A stretch of DNA of 64,000 nt, from positions 672,663-736,662 of the forward strand of contig NZ_JABVBB010000034.1 in the NCBI RefSeq assembly GCF_013346665.1. Reading direction: 5' to 3'. Numbering within the stretch: the first letter of the stretch is position 1; each line of letters starts with the position of its first letter. A program made the translations under genes and the position numbers. Shown one piece after another: positions 7,391 through 16,577 of the stretch. The notes beneath the pieces are model-generated. The model was not told where the DNA came from, did not search any database, and saw only the letters and a list, made by a program, of their open reading frames with translations. The DNA comes from Sulfitobacter maritimus. GTDB lineage: Bacteria; Pseudomonadota; Alphaproteobacteria; Rhodobacterales; Rhodobacteraceae.

Positions 7391-8602
7391 TCAGAGGCCC
7401 ATGCAGTTGGCGTAGAATGTCGTGGTCGCTGGCCAGTCGGAGAACACCCCGACCACGCCTGCATCCTGTGCCAATACGTCAAGCGCCACGAGGTAATCAC
7501 TGTCGTCCTTGATCACATCGCTGACCGATTGGAAGTACCAGCCGCCACCCGACGCCAGTGGGCCGGAGCGTTCCAATGTCCATGCGATCAGTTCCAGTCC
7601 CGCTTCCTTGGCGGCTTTCGCATAGTCCGACGCAGCCAATGCGCCGTCTTTGCTAGTCAGGAGCATATTGAGCGAGGGGGCAAGGTAGTTCACGCCCTGC
7701 TCTTTAAGGCTGGCGAAATCCTCTTTCCATGTCTCAGGGTTCTGTTCGTCGAAGCCATCGCTCCATTCCACCAGATAGACCGCTTGTTTGCCGAATTCCG
7801 GTTCAGCTTTGATCCAATACAGCACGTCATCAAGGTTGAAGGACTGTGCCCAGACATCCGAGGCGGGGACACCGGCTTCCTTATACTCATCAACAAGCTT
7901 CTGCGCGTAGTCTTCCTGCGAGAAGCCATCGTGGGGCATCTCAACGGAGGGGGATTTCAGCTCAGGTGTGAACTTGGCGCCGAGCGATTTGAACAGTTCG
8001 ATCGACTCTTTGTGAGTCATCAGATCGGCCTTGTCCGAATAAAGCTGGGTGCGGAAGGGGGCTACGCCGCCTTGATAGTCTTCGGCGGTGGTGGCGGTCT
8101 TGTCCGCACTGTCCATTTTAGGCGTCAGCGTACGGAATTCTGCAAGCGTCAGGTCAGAGGTGCGGCATTCGGCGCTGGCGGGTGTGTCGCCCGATGCCGG
8201 GGTAAAGCCGGTGGTGCATTTCTCGGCCAGATCAGAGACCAGAATATTGGTCGTCGTGTGCAGATCGTTCTGTGCGTGGCGGCAGACCAATTCGTGGTCA
8301 GCGGTAAAGGTCACGTCACATTCCAAAATGCCAGCGCCCATACGCGCGGCAGCCACGTTGGATTTCTTTGTATGCTCGGGAAACATCAGCGGGGCGCCGC
8401 GGTGACCGATGGAAAAGTCGGTCTTTAAGGCATCTTGGCCGATACAACTGGCCAATTTGGTCTTCAAATCACCGTCGGGCAGTTTATCCACCAGATAGGC
8501 CGGGCGCGGGCCGTATTCGACCGGGGTCGCGGAGGCATGGCTTTCGGCAAGGGCCAATGTGGGCGCGAGCGCCAAGGCGGTAAGAGATACGAGTCTGCGC
8601 AT
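7391..8602 (-). CDS. Secreted glycerophosphodiester phosphodiesterase
   Basis: Hydrolyses glycerophosphodiesters to glycerol 3-phosphate and an alcohol, here in the periplasm: residues 1-19 ([19 protein letters not shown]) form a signal peptide. The 403-residue protein shows the GDPD TIM-barrel landmarks. These are [14 protein letters not shown] (about residue 64, catalytic HRG...PE), [19 protein letters not shown] (about residue 92, E/D metal ligands and second catalytic His) and TPELKSP (metal Glu). Spacing between blocks is larger than in GlpQ of E. coli, so the symbol is left open. Several cysteines may form disulfides. It is monocistronic, with a terminator behind it. Confidence 0.9.
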   Translation of the reverse strand: MRRLVSLTALALAPTLALAESHASATPVEYGPRPAYLVDKLPDGDLKTKLASCIGQDALKTDFSIGHRGAPLMFPEHTKKSNVAAARMGAGILECDVTFTADHELVCRHAQNDLHTTTNILVSDLAEKCTTGFTPASGDTPASAECRTSDLTLAEFRTLTPKMDSADKTATTAEDYQGGVAPFRTQLYSDKADLMTHKESIELFKSLGAKFTPELKSPSVEMPHDGFSQEDYAQKLVDEYKEAGVPASDVWAQSFNLDDVLYWIKAEPEFGKQAVYLVEWSDGFDEQNPETWKEDFASLKEQGVNYLAPSLNMLLTSKDGALAASDYAKAAKEAGLELIAWTLERSGPLASGGGWYFQSVSDVIKDDSDYLVALDVLAQDAGVVGVFSDWPATTTFYANCMGL

Positions 8603-8703
8603 AGTTCAATCCATTCGTGAAAGATATTCCGTTGCCTTGATGGCGACACTGCGTAACGGTTTCACGACAGATTGATTTCAGTCAAATGAAGACTGGTCTG
8701 TTA

Positions 8704-8733
8704 GCGCAATCGGCGGAAAGGCGCCGATTGCGC
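8704..8733 (-). terminator. Strong hairpin downstream of sufT
   Basis: GCGCAATCGGCG (8704-8715) pairs perfectly with CGCCGATTGCGC (8722-8733) around a 6-base loop. It is followed on the minus strand by TAACAGACC, so there is no real U-tract and the terminator call is tentative. A second small dyad, TCAGCAA-G-TTGCTGA, lies at 8738-8752, between this hairpin and sufT. Confidence 0.45.
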
Positions 8734-8801
8734 GGGGTCAGCAAGTTGCTGATCTCCAAGCATTTTTCTGCAATGCAGCATTGGTAAATAAGCCTGCGAG
8801 C

Positions 8802-9164
8802 TTACATGAACCCCAGTTCAAGCCGGGCCTCGTCAGACATCATGTCCATGCCCCAGGGCGGCTCCCACACCAGCGCTACATTGACCTGTTTGACCCCGGC
8901 GATGGGCTCTACTGCATCGGCAACCCAACCCGGCATTTCACCAGCAACGGGGCAGCCCGGTGCAGTGAGCGACATCTTGATGTCGACTTCATTCTCGGCG
9001 TTGATGTCGATGGTGTAGATCAAGCCAAGCTCATAAATATTCACCGGAATCTCCGGGTCATAAACCGAGCGACAAGCCTCGACGACCTGCTCATACAGCG
9101 GATGATCGGTGGTAGAGGGCGCAATCAAAGGCGTCCCCTCAAGCGGTTGGGTCTGGTCGGTCAT
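8802..9164 (-). CDS. sufT: SufT-like Fe-S maturation factor (DUF59/MIP18)
   Basis: A 120-residue MIP18/DUF59 protein implicated in cytosolic Fe-S cluster assembly or trafficking. The conserved core SVYDPEIPVNIYELGLIYTIDI is followed by MSLTAPGCPVAGEMPGWV, which carries the single conserved Cys of the family, and the C-terminal WEPPWGMDMMSDEARLELGFM matches SufT closely. It has no adjacent suf genes, as is common for stand-alone copies. The start ATG at 9162-9164 follows a GGCAAGAG purine stretch. A TATATAAAA stretch about 30 bases upstream may be the -10 region. Confidence 0.93.
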   Translation of the reverse strand: MTDQTQPLEGTPLIAPSTTDHPLYEQVVEACRSVYDPEIPVNIYELGLIYTIDINAENEVDIKMSLTAPGCPVAGEMPGWVADAVEPIAGVKQVNVALVWEPPWGMDMMSDEARLELGFM

Positions 9165-9555
9165 CTCTTGCCTCGCATCATTCTCGACGTTTTATATAGG
9201 GATTGCGGGCGCGGGCGTAAAGTGGCGGTCGGCGACAGCAGTCAGGTGCGACACCGTTGCGGTCCTCGGCTTTGAAGCGCTCAGGATACGCGCCCTGTTC
9301 GTAGGAGACGATTCCATCATCCACGGCAAGTTAGGAGAAGTCACCTCGCATCAGTACCACGATGTGTGCGCCGCAGATGTAGCAACAGTCGGCTCGCGTG
9401 GATCGCTGCGCAGCCCTTTGTAAGTAGTCCAGCGCAACAATAAAACCGCGAAAGACACGCCTTCAGCCGGAGCAAACGTCACCGGCCCGCGTTCAGCTTG
9501 CGGGCAGGTGGTATCTATACGGAGCCGGGACAGACCGCACAGCCGGCGAACCGCT
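9165..9555. other. Gene-free stretch of about 390 bases
   Basis: Only short, overlapping open frames with no recognisable domain occur here, and they run across the ends of real genes. I searched by eye for tmRNA, RNase P and 6S landmarks and saw none. The first 50 bases probably contain the sufT promoter. A GAACCG...CGGTTC hairpin at about 9549-9567 overlaps the end of the rimK-like gene and may aid its termination. The rest may be a decayed gene. Confidence 0.4.
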
Positions 9556-10938
9556 TCAGCCGGTTCTGCGTCGCCGGGCGGGTTGCGGTTTGACGCGGGC
9601 TTCGATCTCGTCATAGACCTTGCCGACGATGTCCTTGCCGGTGGCTTTCTCGATCCCTTCAAACCCCGGTGAAGAGTTCACCTCAAGCACCTTTGGCCCG
9701 CTTTCCGAGCGCAGCAGATCAACGCCGCTGATGCCCAGCCCAAAGGCGCGCGCGGCCCGAACAGCGGTGTCACGTTCCTCTTTGGAGATGCGCACGACCT
9801 TGGCCGACCCGCCCCGGTGCAGGTTGGATCGGAAGTCTCCCTCCGCCCCGGTGCGCTTCATGGAGGCGACGACTTTGCCCGCCACCACAAGGCAGCGAAT
9901 GTCCTCGCCCGCCGCTTCTTTCACAAAATCCTGCACGAGAAAGTTGGCCCGCAGGCCGCGGAAGGCGTCAATGACACTTTCGGCAGCCTTTTTGGTTTCG
10001 GCCAAGACGACGCCCTTGCCTTGCGTCGATTCCAGCAGTTTCACAATCAGCGGCGCGGTGCCCACCAATGCCATGAGGTTGCTGGTGTCCTTGGGCGAGG
10101 CCGCGAAAGCGGTGGTGGGCATGCCGATCTTCTTGGCCGCCAGCACCTGATGCGCGTGCAGCTTGTCGCGGCTGGCGGTGATTCCGGCAGAGCCGTTAAC
10201 GCAATAGGTGCCGATGGTCTCAAACTGGCGGATCACGGCGGTGCCATAAGGGGTGATCGACGCGCCAATGCGAGGGATTACGGCGTCATAGCGAGGCAGG
10301 CGTTTGCCGTCGTAATGCACTTCGGGCGCCAGTTGGTTGATCGCCATATAGCAGCGCGTGGTGTCGATGACCTCAACGACATGGCCACGCGCTTCGCCAA
10401 CCTCGACCAAGCGGCGGGTTGAATAGTTATCCTCCCGGCTCAGCACCGCGATCCGCAGGGCACGTTGAGGCGCTTTGGAGCGCAGGCTCGCGGTGTGGTA
10501 AACGTCATAGTTCAGATCAGGCTGCAAACGCCGCTCAGTGGCAGAGATGTTAATATGTTCCGTCAGCGCTTGGCGACCCAGCAACATGCGGCTGGTCATG
10601 CCGGCGCGATTGGTCAGCGTCACGTCAATGGGCCAGCTTTGGCCGCCGACTTCCAATGTGGTGGTAATAACAAACCGCTGTTCGGATTCGCCGTTGGACG
10701 AAGTCACTTCGCGGCGGTCAACGATGGGGGCAGAGCAGGTGATGGCAATGTCTTCGCGCCCGGCGATGGGATGCACGTTAAAGCGCACCTTGGGTTTTGA
10801 CGCGGGGCCAAAGACCTCAATGTCATGGGCATGCAGTGCGGAAGTGCGCGCGCCGGTGTCGACTTTGGCCTTGATCGCGGGCAGGCCCAGATCGGGCAGG
10901 GCGATCCATTCTTCCCAGCCAAATGTCAGTTTATCCAT
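9556..10938 (-). CDS. Fusion of retropepsin-like ATP-dependent zinc protease domain (RimB-like) and RimK ATP-grasp ligase
   Basis: A 460-residue two-domain protein. Residues about 1-150 match the ATP-dependent zinc protease/DUF785 family, with the aspartic-protease-like [13 protein letters not shown] (about residues 25-37) and MLLGRQAL. Residues about 160-455 match RimK-type glutamate ligases, with [18 protein letters not shown] (ATP-grasp lysine and glycine loop), [18 protein letters not shown] and [12 protein letters not shown] (Mg-binding Glu/Asn). In other bacteria RimK adds glutamates to ribosomal protein S6 and RimB trims them, so both opposing activities may sit in one chain here. It is 61 bases downstream of the mechanosensitive channel gene and possibly co-transcribed. 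Confidence 0.88.
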   Translation of the reverse strand: MDKLTFGWEEWIALPDLGLPAIKAKVDTGARTSALHAHDIEVFGPASKPKVRFNVHPIAGREDIAITCSAPIVDRREVTSSNGESEQRFVITTTLEVGGQSWPIDVTLTNRAGMTSRMLLGRQALTEHINISATERRLQPDLNYDVYHTASLRSKAPQRALRIAVLSREDNYSTRRLVEVGEARGHVVEVIDTTRCYMAINQLAPEVHYDGKRLPRYDAVIPRIGASITPYGTAVIRQFETIGTYCVNGSAGITASRDKLHAHQVLAAKKIGMPTTAFAASPKDTSNLMALVGTAPLIVKLLESTQGKGVVLAETKKAAESVIDAFRGLRANFLVQDFVKEAAGEDIRCLVVAGKVVASMKRTGAEGDFRSNLHRGGSAKVVRISKEERDTAVRAARAFGLGISGVDLLRSESGPKVLEVNSSPGFEGIEKATGKDIVGKVYDEIEARVKPQPARRRRTG

Positions 10939-10999
10939 TGCCCGCTCCTTTTGATTGTTCTCGTGCCTACCCTGCGCGCCGCAGCGCTACAAGCGGCGC

Positions 11000-12739
11000 T
11001 TAGCCCGGTTTGCCCATATCCGCAGGGACGGGGGGCAACATGCGCTTGCCCTCTTCTTCCATCTTGGCGGCGGCGGCCAAAAGCCCTTCGCGCACGCGGC
11101 ATTCGATGTCCCAGAAGGTGGCCGCATTGTCTGTTGGCACTTCAAACCGGACCTTAATGCCAAAGGCGTCTTGCTCCAACACATGCACTTTGGCCTTGCT
11201 CATCGGGGTGACATCATCGGGGTCTTCTTTGGCGAGCAGGTTGAAGAACTCATGACGCAGCGCTTGCACATCGGCAGTCTGCGCGAGCGTCAAGATGATG
11301 GGCCGCACCATGGCATGATCCTCAATCGACCAGTTCTCAAAAGCGTCAGAGACGAAATAAGCGACCGGCACAATGAGGCGCGTGCCATCCCAGTTCATCA
11401 GCTGAACATAGGTGAAATGGATACGCTCAACCGTGCAGAAATGCCCCTCAAAGATCAGCTGATCGCCAATCCGTGCCGAGCGGTTCAGTGCGATCTGTAC
11501 CGAGGCGAGGATATTGCCCAACACCTCCCGCGCGGCGAAACCCAGGATGATCGTCAGCGCCCCGGCAGAGGCGAGGATCGACAGGCCAAGGGAGTTGTCA
11601 GCGTTGATCGAGACAAGGATCACACCCGAGGCCACCAGCACCGCAATCACGATCACCCCTTTGCGGGCGGCCGCGATGGTGGTGGCGATGGAGCGCATAT
11701 GCGCATTCATCGGGTCGGCCAGTTCATAGGCGTTGTTGGGGCTGATCCGGTCAAAGATTTCGTCAAAGGTAAAGACGATGGCCAGCGTAGCGGCGGTCAC
11801 ATAGGCGATGAGCAAAATCGGGCTAAGCACCGCATCAATCAGGCCAGACACCACCAGCACGCGACTGGTCGCAATGCCGATAATTGCCGCACAAAGGACG
11901 ATGGCGGCAGGCCAGCGGAAGGACCGCAGCATAAAGCGCAGCCAGCGGGGTTTCACAGCTTCGCCCAAACGGCGCATGAAGCCAAAGGCGAACCAGCCCG
12001 CAATCAACGCCCCGGTCAGTAGGATCGGCAGAAACAGCACTTCCCAAAGATACATGCCCCAAAAGGCCCGTCCGCGCAGCCATTCAGGCAGGACGGTTTC
12101 GATATCAGTCGGCCCGTATTTTGCGTGGAGCGGCGGGATGTTGTCCACGCTCTGGCGCGAGAATACCCAGACGGGTTCTGCATCTTTGCCCGGTTTTACC
12201 CGGTTGAGCCGCAAAGGCACGTCATGCCCGCCAAGTTCCAACCTGTCGATCAACACCGAACGGCGCACGCGCCCGGTATCGTTGTCTTCAGAAGAGCCGG
12301 ACAGCCAGCCATCGGGACGGTCGGCCAGTTTGCTCCAAGGCACGACCACCTTGCGCTCCATCAGAACGGCGAGTTGAAAGGCCCGTTCGGCCCCAAGGGC
12401 GGCTTGGTTGCCTTGCGGCAGATCAGAGAGATCAAGGATATGCGCCGCATCGCTATAGTGGCCCTTGCTGGTCAGGTACATAAAGCTCTCTACGGCGGCC
12501 ATAGGCGTGCCACGGTCGAGCGTGTTTGGCGCAGGCGGCAGGCCGGGGTTCAACTCAGTGGTCTCGAACCATTTCTCCTGTGCCTGTCCAACGGCGGCGC
12601 CGATGAGCAGGGAGACGGCCAGCAGCATCACGCCCAGCAATCGGGAAAAAAGCGCTAAGGGGCGCGGGAGGGCAGACAGGCGCAACATGGTCTGCCGAAT
12701 GTAGCGGGGGTTCAGAGAGGTCAAGGCTACGCGCGTCAT
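11000..12739 (-). CDS. MscS family mechanosensitive ion channel
   Basis: A 579-residue inner-membrane protein with a signal-like N-terminus (LFSRLLGVMLLAVSLLIGAAVGQAQ), a periplasmic domain of about 180 residues, and about five transmembrane helices. The MscS pore and beta domain follow: SAGALTIILGFAAREVLGNILA with the Gly/Ala-rich pore helix, then RIGDQLIFEG...VERIHFTYVQLMNWDGTRLIVP. This is the large periplasmic-domain subfamily. The frame is open upstream to 12991, but that part is antisense-like sequence within nfeD; ATG 12739 or ATG 12688 are the realistic starts and neither has a strong ribosome site. It is 28 bases behind the NfeD gene, so it is likely in that operon. Confidence 0.87.
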   Translation of the reverse strand: MTRVALTSLNPRYIRQTMLRLSALPRPLALFSRLLGVMLLAVSLLIGAAVGQAQEKWFETTELNPGLPPAPNTLDRGTPMAAVESFMYLTSKGHYSDAAHILDLSDLPQGNQAALGAERAFQLAVLMERKVVVPWSKLADRPDGWLSGSSEDNDTGRVRRSVLIDRLELGGHDVPLRLNRVKPGKDAEPVWVFSRQSVDNIPPLHAKYGPTDIETVLPEWLRGRAFWGMYLWEVLFLPILLTGALIAGWFAFGFMRRLGEAVKPRWLRFMLRSFRWPAAIVLCAAIIGIATSRVLVVSGLIDAVLSPILLIAYVTAATLAIVFTFDEIFDRISPNNAYELADPMNAHMRSIATTIAAARKGVIVIAVLVASGVILVSINADNSLGLSILASAGALTIILGFAAREVLGNILASVQIALNRSARIGDQLIFEGHFCTVERIHFTYVQLMNWDGTRLIVPVAYFVSDAFENWSIEDHAMVRPIILTLAQTADVQALRHEFFNLLAKEDPDDVTPMSKAKVHVLEQDAFGIKVRFEVPTDNAATFWDIECRVREGLLAAAAKMEEEGKRMLPPVPADMGKPG

Positions 12740-12767
12740 CTTGGAGCGGTTCAGCGCCAAGGCCACA

Positions 12768-13046
12768 TCAGTTCTCGTTAATGTCGCGCGTGACGATCCG
12801 CGCCCCGCTGGACTGGCGGCGAAAGGCAAGGCGCAGGCCAATCCATGCGACCAGTGACAGCACCGCAAAAAGCGCGAGCAGGCCCGCCACATGCATCGGC
12901 GCGAACAACGCGACAACCACAGCCATCGCAAAAGCGCCCAAAGCGAAGCCGAGAAAGATCGAACCGGGCAGCAGCAGTTCGACCACGCCAAGCAGTAAAG
13001 CGGCGCAGAGCCAAACCCACCAAAGTGTCAGCCACCCCGCCATCAT
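12768..13046 (-). CDS. NfeD family membrane protein (short form)
   Basis: A 92-residue protein with three to four hydrophobic helices (WLTLWWVWLCAALLLGVVELLLPGSIFLGFALGAFAMAVVVALF...). The LLPGSIFLGFALGA motif is typical of NfeD/YbbK partners of SPFH proteins. The C-terminus is short, so the OB-fold domain of longer NfeD proteins is missing or minimal. The start overlaps the SPFH gene by four bases (ATGA), the usual arrangement for NfeD-stomatin pairs. It probably stabilises or anchors the SPFH oligomer. Confidence 0.9.
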   Translation of the reverse strand: MMAGWLTLWWVWLCAALLLGVVELLLPGSIFLGFALGAFAMAVVVALFAPMHVAGLLALFAVLSLVAWIGLRLAFRRQSSGARIVTRDINEN

Positions 13047-13945
13047 CCTTTGCCTTTCAACAGTTTAAAGGCATCGCCAAAGGCCTCAAGCGCTTGTGCT
13101 GGGACGACGATCGTCTGGTTGCCCGACCCTTTGCCCATCGCGTTAAGCGCATCGACCTGTTTCAACGCAATTTGATACTGCGCCGCGGCCAACCCGTTTT
13201 CATTGATCGCCGTGGCGACAACCTGTGTGGCGTAGGCTTCAGCATCCGCAAGCACCCGCCGCGCTTTGGCTGTTTGTTCCGAGGCATAAAGCTCGGCCTC
13301 GGCCGCGAGTTCCACAGCGCGTTTGCTGCCCTCGGCTTCGGTTACCTGTGCGCGTCGGGCGCGTTCGGCGTTTAGTTGCTGCATCATGGCCGCGCGCGTG
13401 GCGGCGTCGAGGTTCACGTCAAGGATTTCCGCGCGAGTCACTTCGATGCCCCAAGAGTCCACCGCATCCTCGACGCTCGCTTTGATCGTGGTGATGAGTT
13501 GGCTGCGGTTGGCCTGCACTTCATCAAGATCCATCTTGCCGATCTCGGCCCGGACGATGCCGGCCACGGTGGTGGAGATCGCACTGTCCACATCGCGGAT
13601 GCGATAAACAGTCTTTTCCGGCTCAGTGATGCGGTAAAAGACCGAGGTATCCACTTGCACCAGCACGTTGTCGCGGGTGATGGCGTCTTGGCTCGCAGTA
13701 GGCAACTGCCGCTCAAGGATTGAGATTTTATGCGCAACATTGTCGATGAAGGGCACGATCATATTGATCCCCGGCCCCAAGACCGCGCGCAACCGGCCAA
13801 AGCGTTCGATCACATGCTGTTCGGACTGTGGGACGATCTTGACCGATTTGAGGATCAAGATCACGACCAACAGTGCCAGTAGCAGCAACGCCAAATTGTG
13901 TTCCAGCAGGCCGATCAATATGGTTTCGATGTCCAAGACATTCAT
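13043..13945 (-). CDS. SPFH/band 7 (stomatin-like, QmcA-type) membrane protein
   Basis: A 300-residue protein with one N-terminal transmembrane helix (HNLALLLLALLVVILILKSV). A band 7 domain (VPQSEQHVIERFGRLRAVLGPGINMIVPFIDNVAHKISILE) and a long Ala/Glu-rich coiled coil (AERARRAQVTEAEGSKRAVELAAEAELYASEQTAKARR) follow. Such proteins form large rings organising inner-membrane microdomains. The operon with NfeD is diagnostic, and the MscS gene follows. The promoter must lie in the 102 bases shared with the divergent tgt gene. Confidence 0.93.
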   Translation of the reverse strand: MNVLDIETILIGLLEHNLALLLLALLVVILILKSVKIVPQSEQHVIERFGRLRAVLGPGINMIVPFIDNVAHKISILERQLPTASQDAITRDNVLVQVDTSVFYRITEPEKTVYRIRDVDSAISTTVAGIVRAEIGKMDLDEVQANRSQLITTIKASVEDAVDSWGIEVTRAEILDVNLDAATRAAMMQQLNAERARRAQVTEAEGSKRAVELAAEAELYASEQTAKARRVLADAEAYATQVVATAINENGLAAAQYQIALKQVDALNAMGKGSGNQTIVVPAQALEAFGDAFKLLKGKG

Positions 13946-14047
13946 CCTTTAAGGGTATAACTTCGTGCAATTCCCCGTATTTTACCTTTATTGCATGTTT
14001 CACGCCACTGGTTTATCGCCCCAGTCGCAGCCAGAGAGGGCCAGACT

Positions 14048-15175
14048 ATGACCAGCACCGGATTCACCAAACACGCGCAGGACGGCAAGGCACGCAGCGG
14101 CGTCATTACGACCCCGCGTGGCGAGATCCGCACGCCTGCCTTTATGCCCGTTGGCACAGCGGCCACCGTGAAGGCGATGATGCCGGAAAGCGTCGCCTCG
14201 ACCGGTGCGGATATTCTGCTGGGGAATACTTACCATCTGATGCTGCGCCCCACGGCGGAGCGTGTGGCGAAGCTTGGTGGGCTGCACAAGTTTATGAATT
14301 GGGAAAAGCCAATTCTGACGGACTCGGGCGGCTTTCAGGTGATGAGCCTTGCCGGGTTGCGCAAGCTGACCGAGCGCGGCGTGACGTTCAAAAGCCATAT
14401 CGACGGGTCCAAACACGAGATCACCCCTGAACGCTCGATGGAAATTCAAGAGCTACTGGGCTCTGACATCGTCATGTGTTTCGACGAATGTCCCGCACTG
14501 CCTGCCGACCGCGCCCGCATTGCGGAGAGCATGCGCCTGTCGATGCGCTGGGCGAAACGCAGCCGCGAGGCTTTTGGCGACCGTCCGGGGCATATGCTCT
14601 TTGGCATCCAGCAGGGCGGGCTGGAGCAAGACTTCCGTGCCGAGAGCGCCGAGGCGCTGCGCGAGATTGGCTTTGATGGCTATGCCGTGGGCGGGCTCGC
14701 AGTAGGCGAGGGGCAGGAGGCGATGTTCTCCACGCTCGATTTCTCGACCGATATGCTGCCCGAGGATAAACCTCGCTACCTGATGGGGGTCGGCAAGCCG
14801 GACGACATCGTCGGCGCTGTGGCGCGGGGCATCGATATGATGGATTGTGTACTGCCGTCCCGCTCCGGCCGCACGGGGCAGGTCTTTACCCGCCTGGGCG
14901 TGCTCAATATCAAGAACGCGCGACATCAGGACGATCCGCGCCCGCTGGATGAGAATTGCAGTTGCCCGGCCTGCCAGAACTACTCCCGCGCCTATCTGCA
15001 CCATGTCTTCCGCAGCCAAGAGATCATCTCGTCCATGCTGCTGACATGGCACAACCTGCAATACTATCAGGATATCATGGCCGGCATGCGCGAAGCCATC
15101 GCGACGGGGCGGTTCACCCAATGGCAGGCAGATTTCCACGCCGGGCGCGAACAGGGCGATATCGACCCGCTCTAG
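14048..15175 (+). CDS. tgt: tRNA-guanine transglycosylase
   Basis: Exchanges guanine-34 for preQ1 in GUN-anticodon tRNAs during queuosine synthesis; tRNA-Asp(GTC), encoded twice in this window, is a substrate. The protein is 375 residues from the ATG at 14048, which follows GAGAGGGCC. Signatures are [11 protein letters not shown] (catalytic Asp region, about residue 95), [16 protein letters not shown] and the C-terminal zinc site [16 protein letters not shown]. The open frame extends 57 bases upstream, but that start lacks a ribosome site and lengthens the protein beyond the family. queA is not in the window. Confidence 0.96.
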   Translation: MTSTGFTKHAQDGKARSGVITTPRGEIRTPAFMPVGTAATVKAMMPESVASTGADILLGNTYHLMLRPTAERVAKLGGLHKFMNWEKPILTDSGGFQVMSLAGLRKLTERGVTFKSHIDGSKHEITPERSMEIQELLGSDIVMCFDECPALPADRARIAESMRLSMRWAKRSREAFGDRPGHMLFGIQQGGLEQDFRAESAEALREIGFDGYAVGGLAVGEGQEAMFSTLDFSTDMLPEDKPRYLMGVGKPDDIVGAVARGIDMMDCVLPSRSGRTGQVFTRLGVLNIKNARHQDDPRPLDENCSCPACQNYSRAYLHHVFRSQEIISSMLLTWHNLQYYQDIMAGMREAIATGRFTQWQADFHAGREQGDIDPL

Positions 15176-15270
15176 CGGATTCTCACGCGGAATTGTGTCA
15201 GACGATCCTTGCTGCAACCCGGCAGGGTCTTAGGTGCTTTCTACAGAACAAAGCAACGAAAGGCCCAGAT

Positions 15271-16365
15271 ATGACCGAAAAGCTATTTACCCCTTTTACC
15301 GCCGGTGAGATTGAAGCCGACAACCGTTTGGTCATGGCACCGCTGACGCGCAACCGGGCGGACAACGACACCGGCGAAGTGGCTGAGATGCACGTCGACT
15401 ATTACCGCCAGCGGGCAGGGGCGGGGATCATAATCACCGAGGCGACCCAGATCAGCCCAGAGGGCAAAGGCTATTTCCAGACGCCGGGCATCCATACTGA
15501 GGGCCAAGTCGCGGCTTGGCGCAAAGTGACAGACGCGGTACATAAAGAGGGTGGCAAGATTGTCCTGCAACTCTGGCACGTGGGGCGGATCAGCCATACA
15601 TCTTTGCAACCGGGTAACGCCCAGCCCGTGGCCCCTTCAGCCATTGCGGCGGAGGTAAAGACCTTTACCACCAACGGGTTCGAGGACACGTCTGAGCCGC
15701 GTGCGCTGAAACTGGACGAGCTGCCCCGCGTGGTCGCGGACTTTGTTCATGCGGCAAAGATGGCCAAGAAAGCGGGCTTTGATGGGGTCGAGGTACATGG
15801 CGCCAATGGCTACCTGCTGGACCAATTCCTCAAGACCGGCAGCAACCACCGCGACGATGCCTATGGCGGCAGTGTGGAAAATCGCGCGCGCCTGTTGTTT
15901 GAGGTGCTTGATGCTGTGACCGAGGTCTGGGGCGGCCCCCGCGTGGGCCTGCGCCTTTCGCCCTTCTCTCCCGCCAATGGCATTAGCGACGCCAACCCGC
16001 AAGAGACCTTTGAATATGTCGTCAAAGGGCTGAACCGCTATGATCTGGCCTATCTGCACCTTGTCGAAGGGGCCACCGGCGGATCGCGTGAATTGGCCGA
16101 AAATGAGAGCATCAAGGCGCTGCGCAAGCTCTTTGGCGGGCCTTACATGGCGAACAATGGTTATGACCGCGATATGGCGATTGAAGCTGTGGCGAAGGGT
16201 GAAGCCGACCTCATCGCTGTCGGACGTCCCTTTATCGCCAACCCCGATCTGCCGCGCCGCTGGCAGATGAACGGGCCGCTGAATGAGGGCGATAGCAGCA
16301 CCTACTACGGCGGTGGTCGCGAAGGCTTCACTGACTATCCAGCACTGGAAACCACGACCGCATAA
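15271..16365 (+). CDS. NADH:flavin oxidoreductase, Old Yellow Enzyme / alkene reductase
   Basis: A 364-residue FMN enzyme that reduces activated C=C bonds with NAD(P)H. It has the OYE barrel landmarks LFTPFTAGEIEADNRLVMAPLTRNRA at the N-terminus, LQLWHVGRISH with the substrate-binding His, FDGVEVHGANGYLLDQFLK with the conserved HxAN active-site pair, and DLIAVGRPFIANPDLPRR for phosphate binding. It starts at ATG 15271. The physiological substrate is unknown; family members act on maleimides, nitro esters and 2-cyclohexenone. It sits between tgt and lon with gaps on both sides, so it is probably monocistronic. Confidence 0.93.
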   Translation: MTEKLFTPFTAGEIEADNRLVMAPLTRNRADNDTGEVAEMHVDYYRQRAGAGIIITEATQISPEGKGYFQTPGIHTEGQVAAWRKVTDAVHKEGGKIVLQLWHVGRISHTSLQPGNAQPVAPSAIAAEVKTFTTNGFEDTSEPRALKLDELPRVVADFVHAAKMAKKAGFDGVEVHGANGYLLDQFLKTGSNHRDDAYGGSVENRARLLFEVLDAVTEVWGGPRVGLRLSPFSPANGISDANPQETFEYVVKGLNRYDLAYLHLVEGATGGSRELAENESIKALRKLFGGPYMANNGYDRDMAIEAVAKGEADLIAVGRPFIANPDLPRRWQMNGPLNEGDSSTYYGGGREGFTDYPALETTTA

Positions 16366-16577
16366 GCGAGACGTTAACAAAGAGCGCTGGGAATGGTATA
16401 AAATGGGCCAATCCCGCGCTTGCCTCTACCGTGCTGAAGCGCGATGATAGCGACCTTAAACCCGCAAGGGGATTGAAACAGGCGGGCGGGATGCACACAT
16501 ATCCTGTCCAGAAAAGGAGACATCAAGGGCTGCCTAGAACAGGGGCCGGAATGTCTTGCTAAGATAAGGAATTGAGC

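Noticed and set aside
9351..9662. 103-codon minus-strand frame in the gap after sufT
   Set aside because: It overlaps the rimK-like gene end in another frame, with no domain and arbitrary composition.
12740..12991. 84-codon N-terminal extension of the MscS-like frame
   Set aside because: Overlaps the NfeD gene in another frame, is Cys/Trp/Arg-rich and matches no channel sequence; a start at 12739 or 12688 is more plausible.
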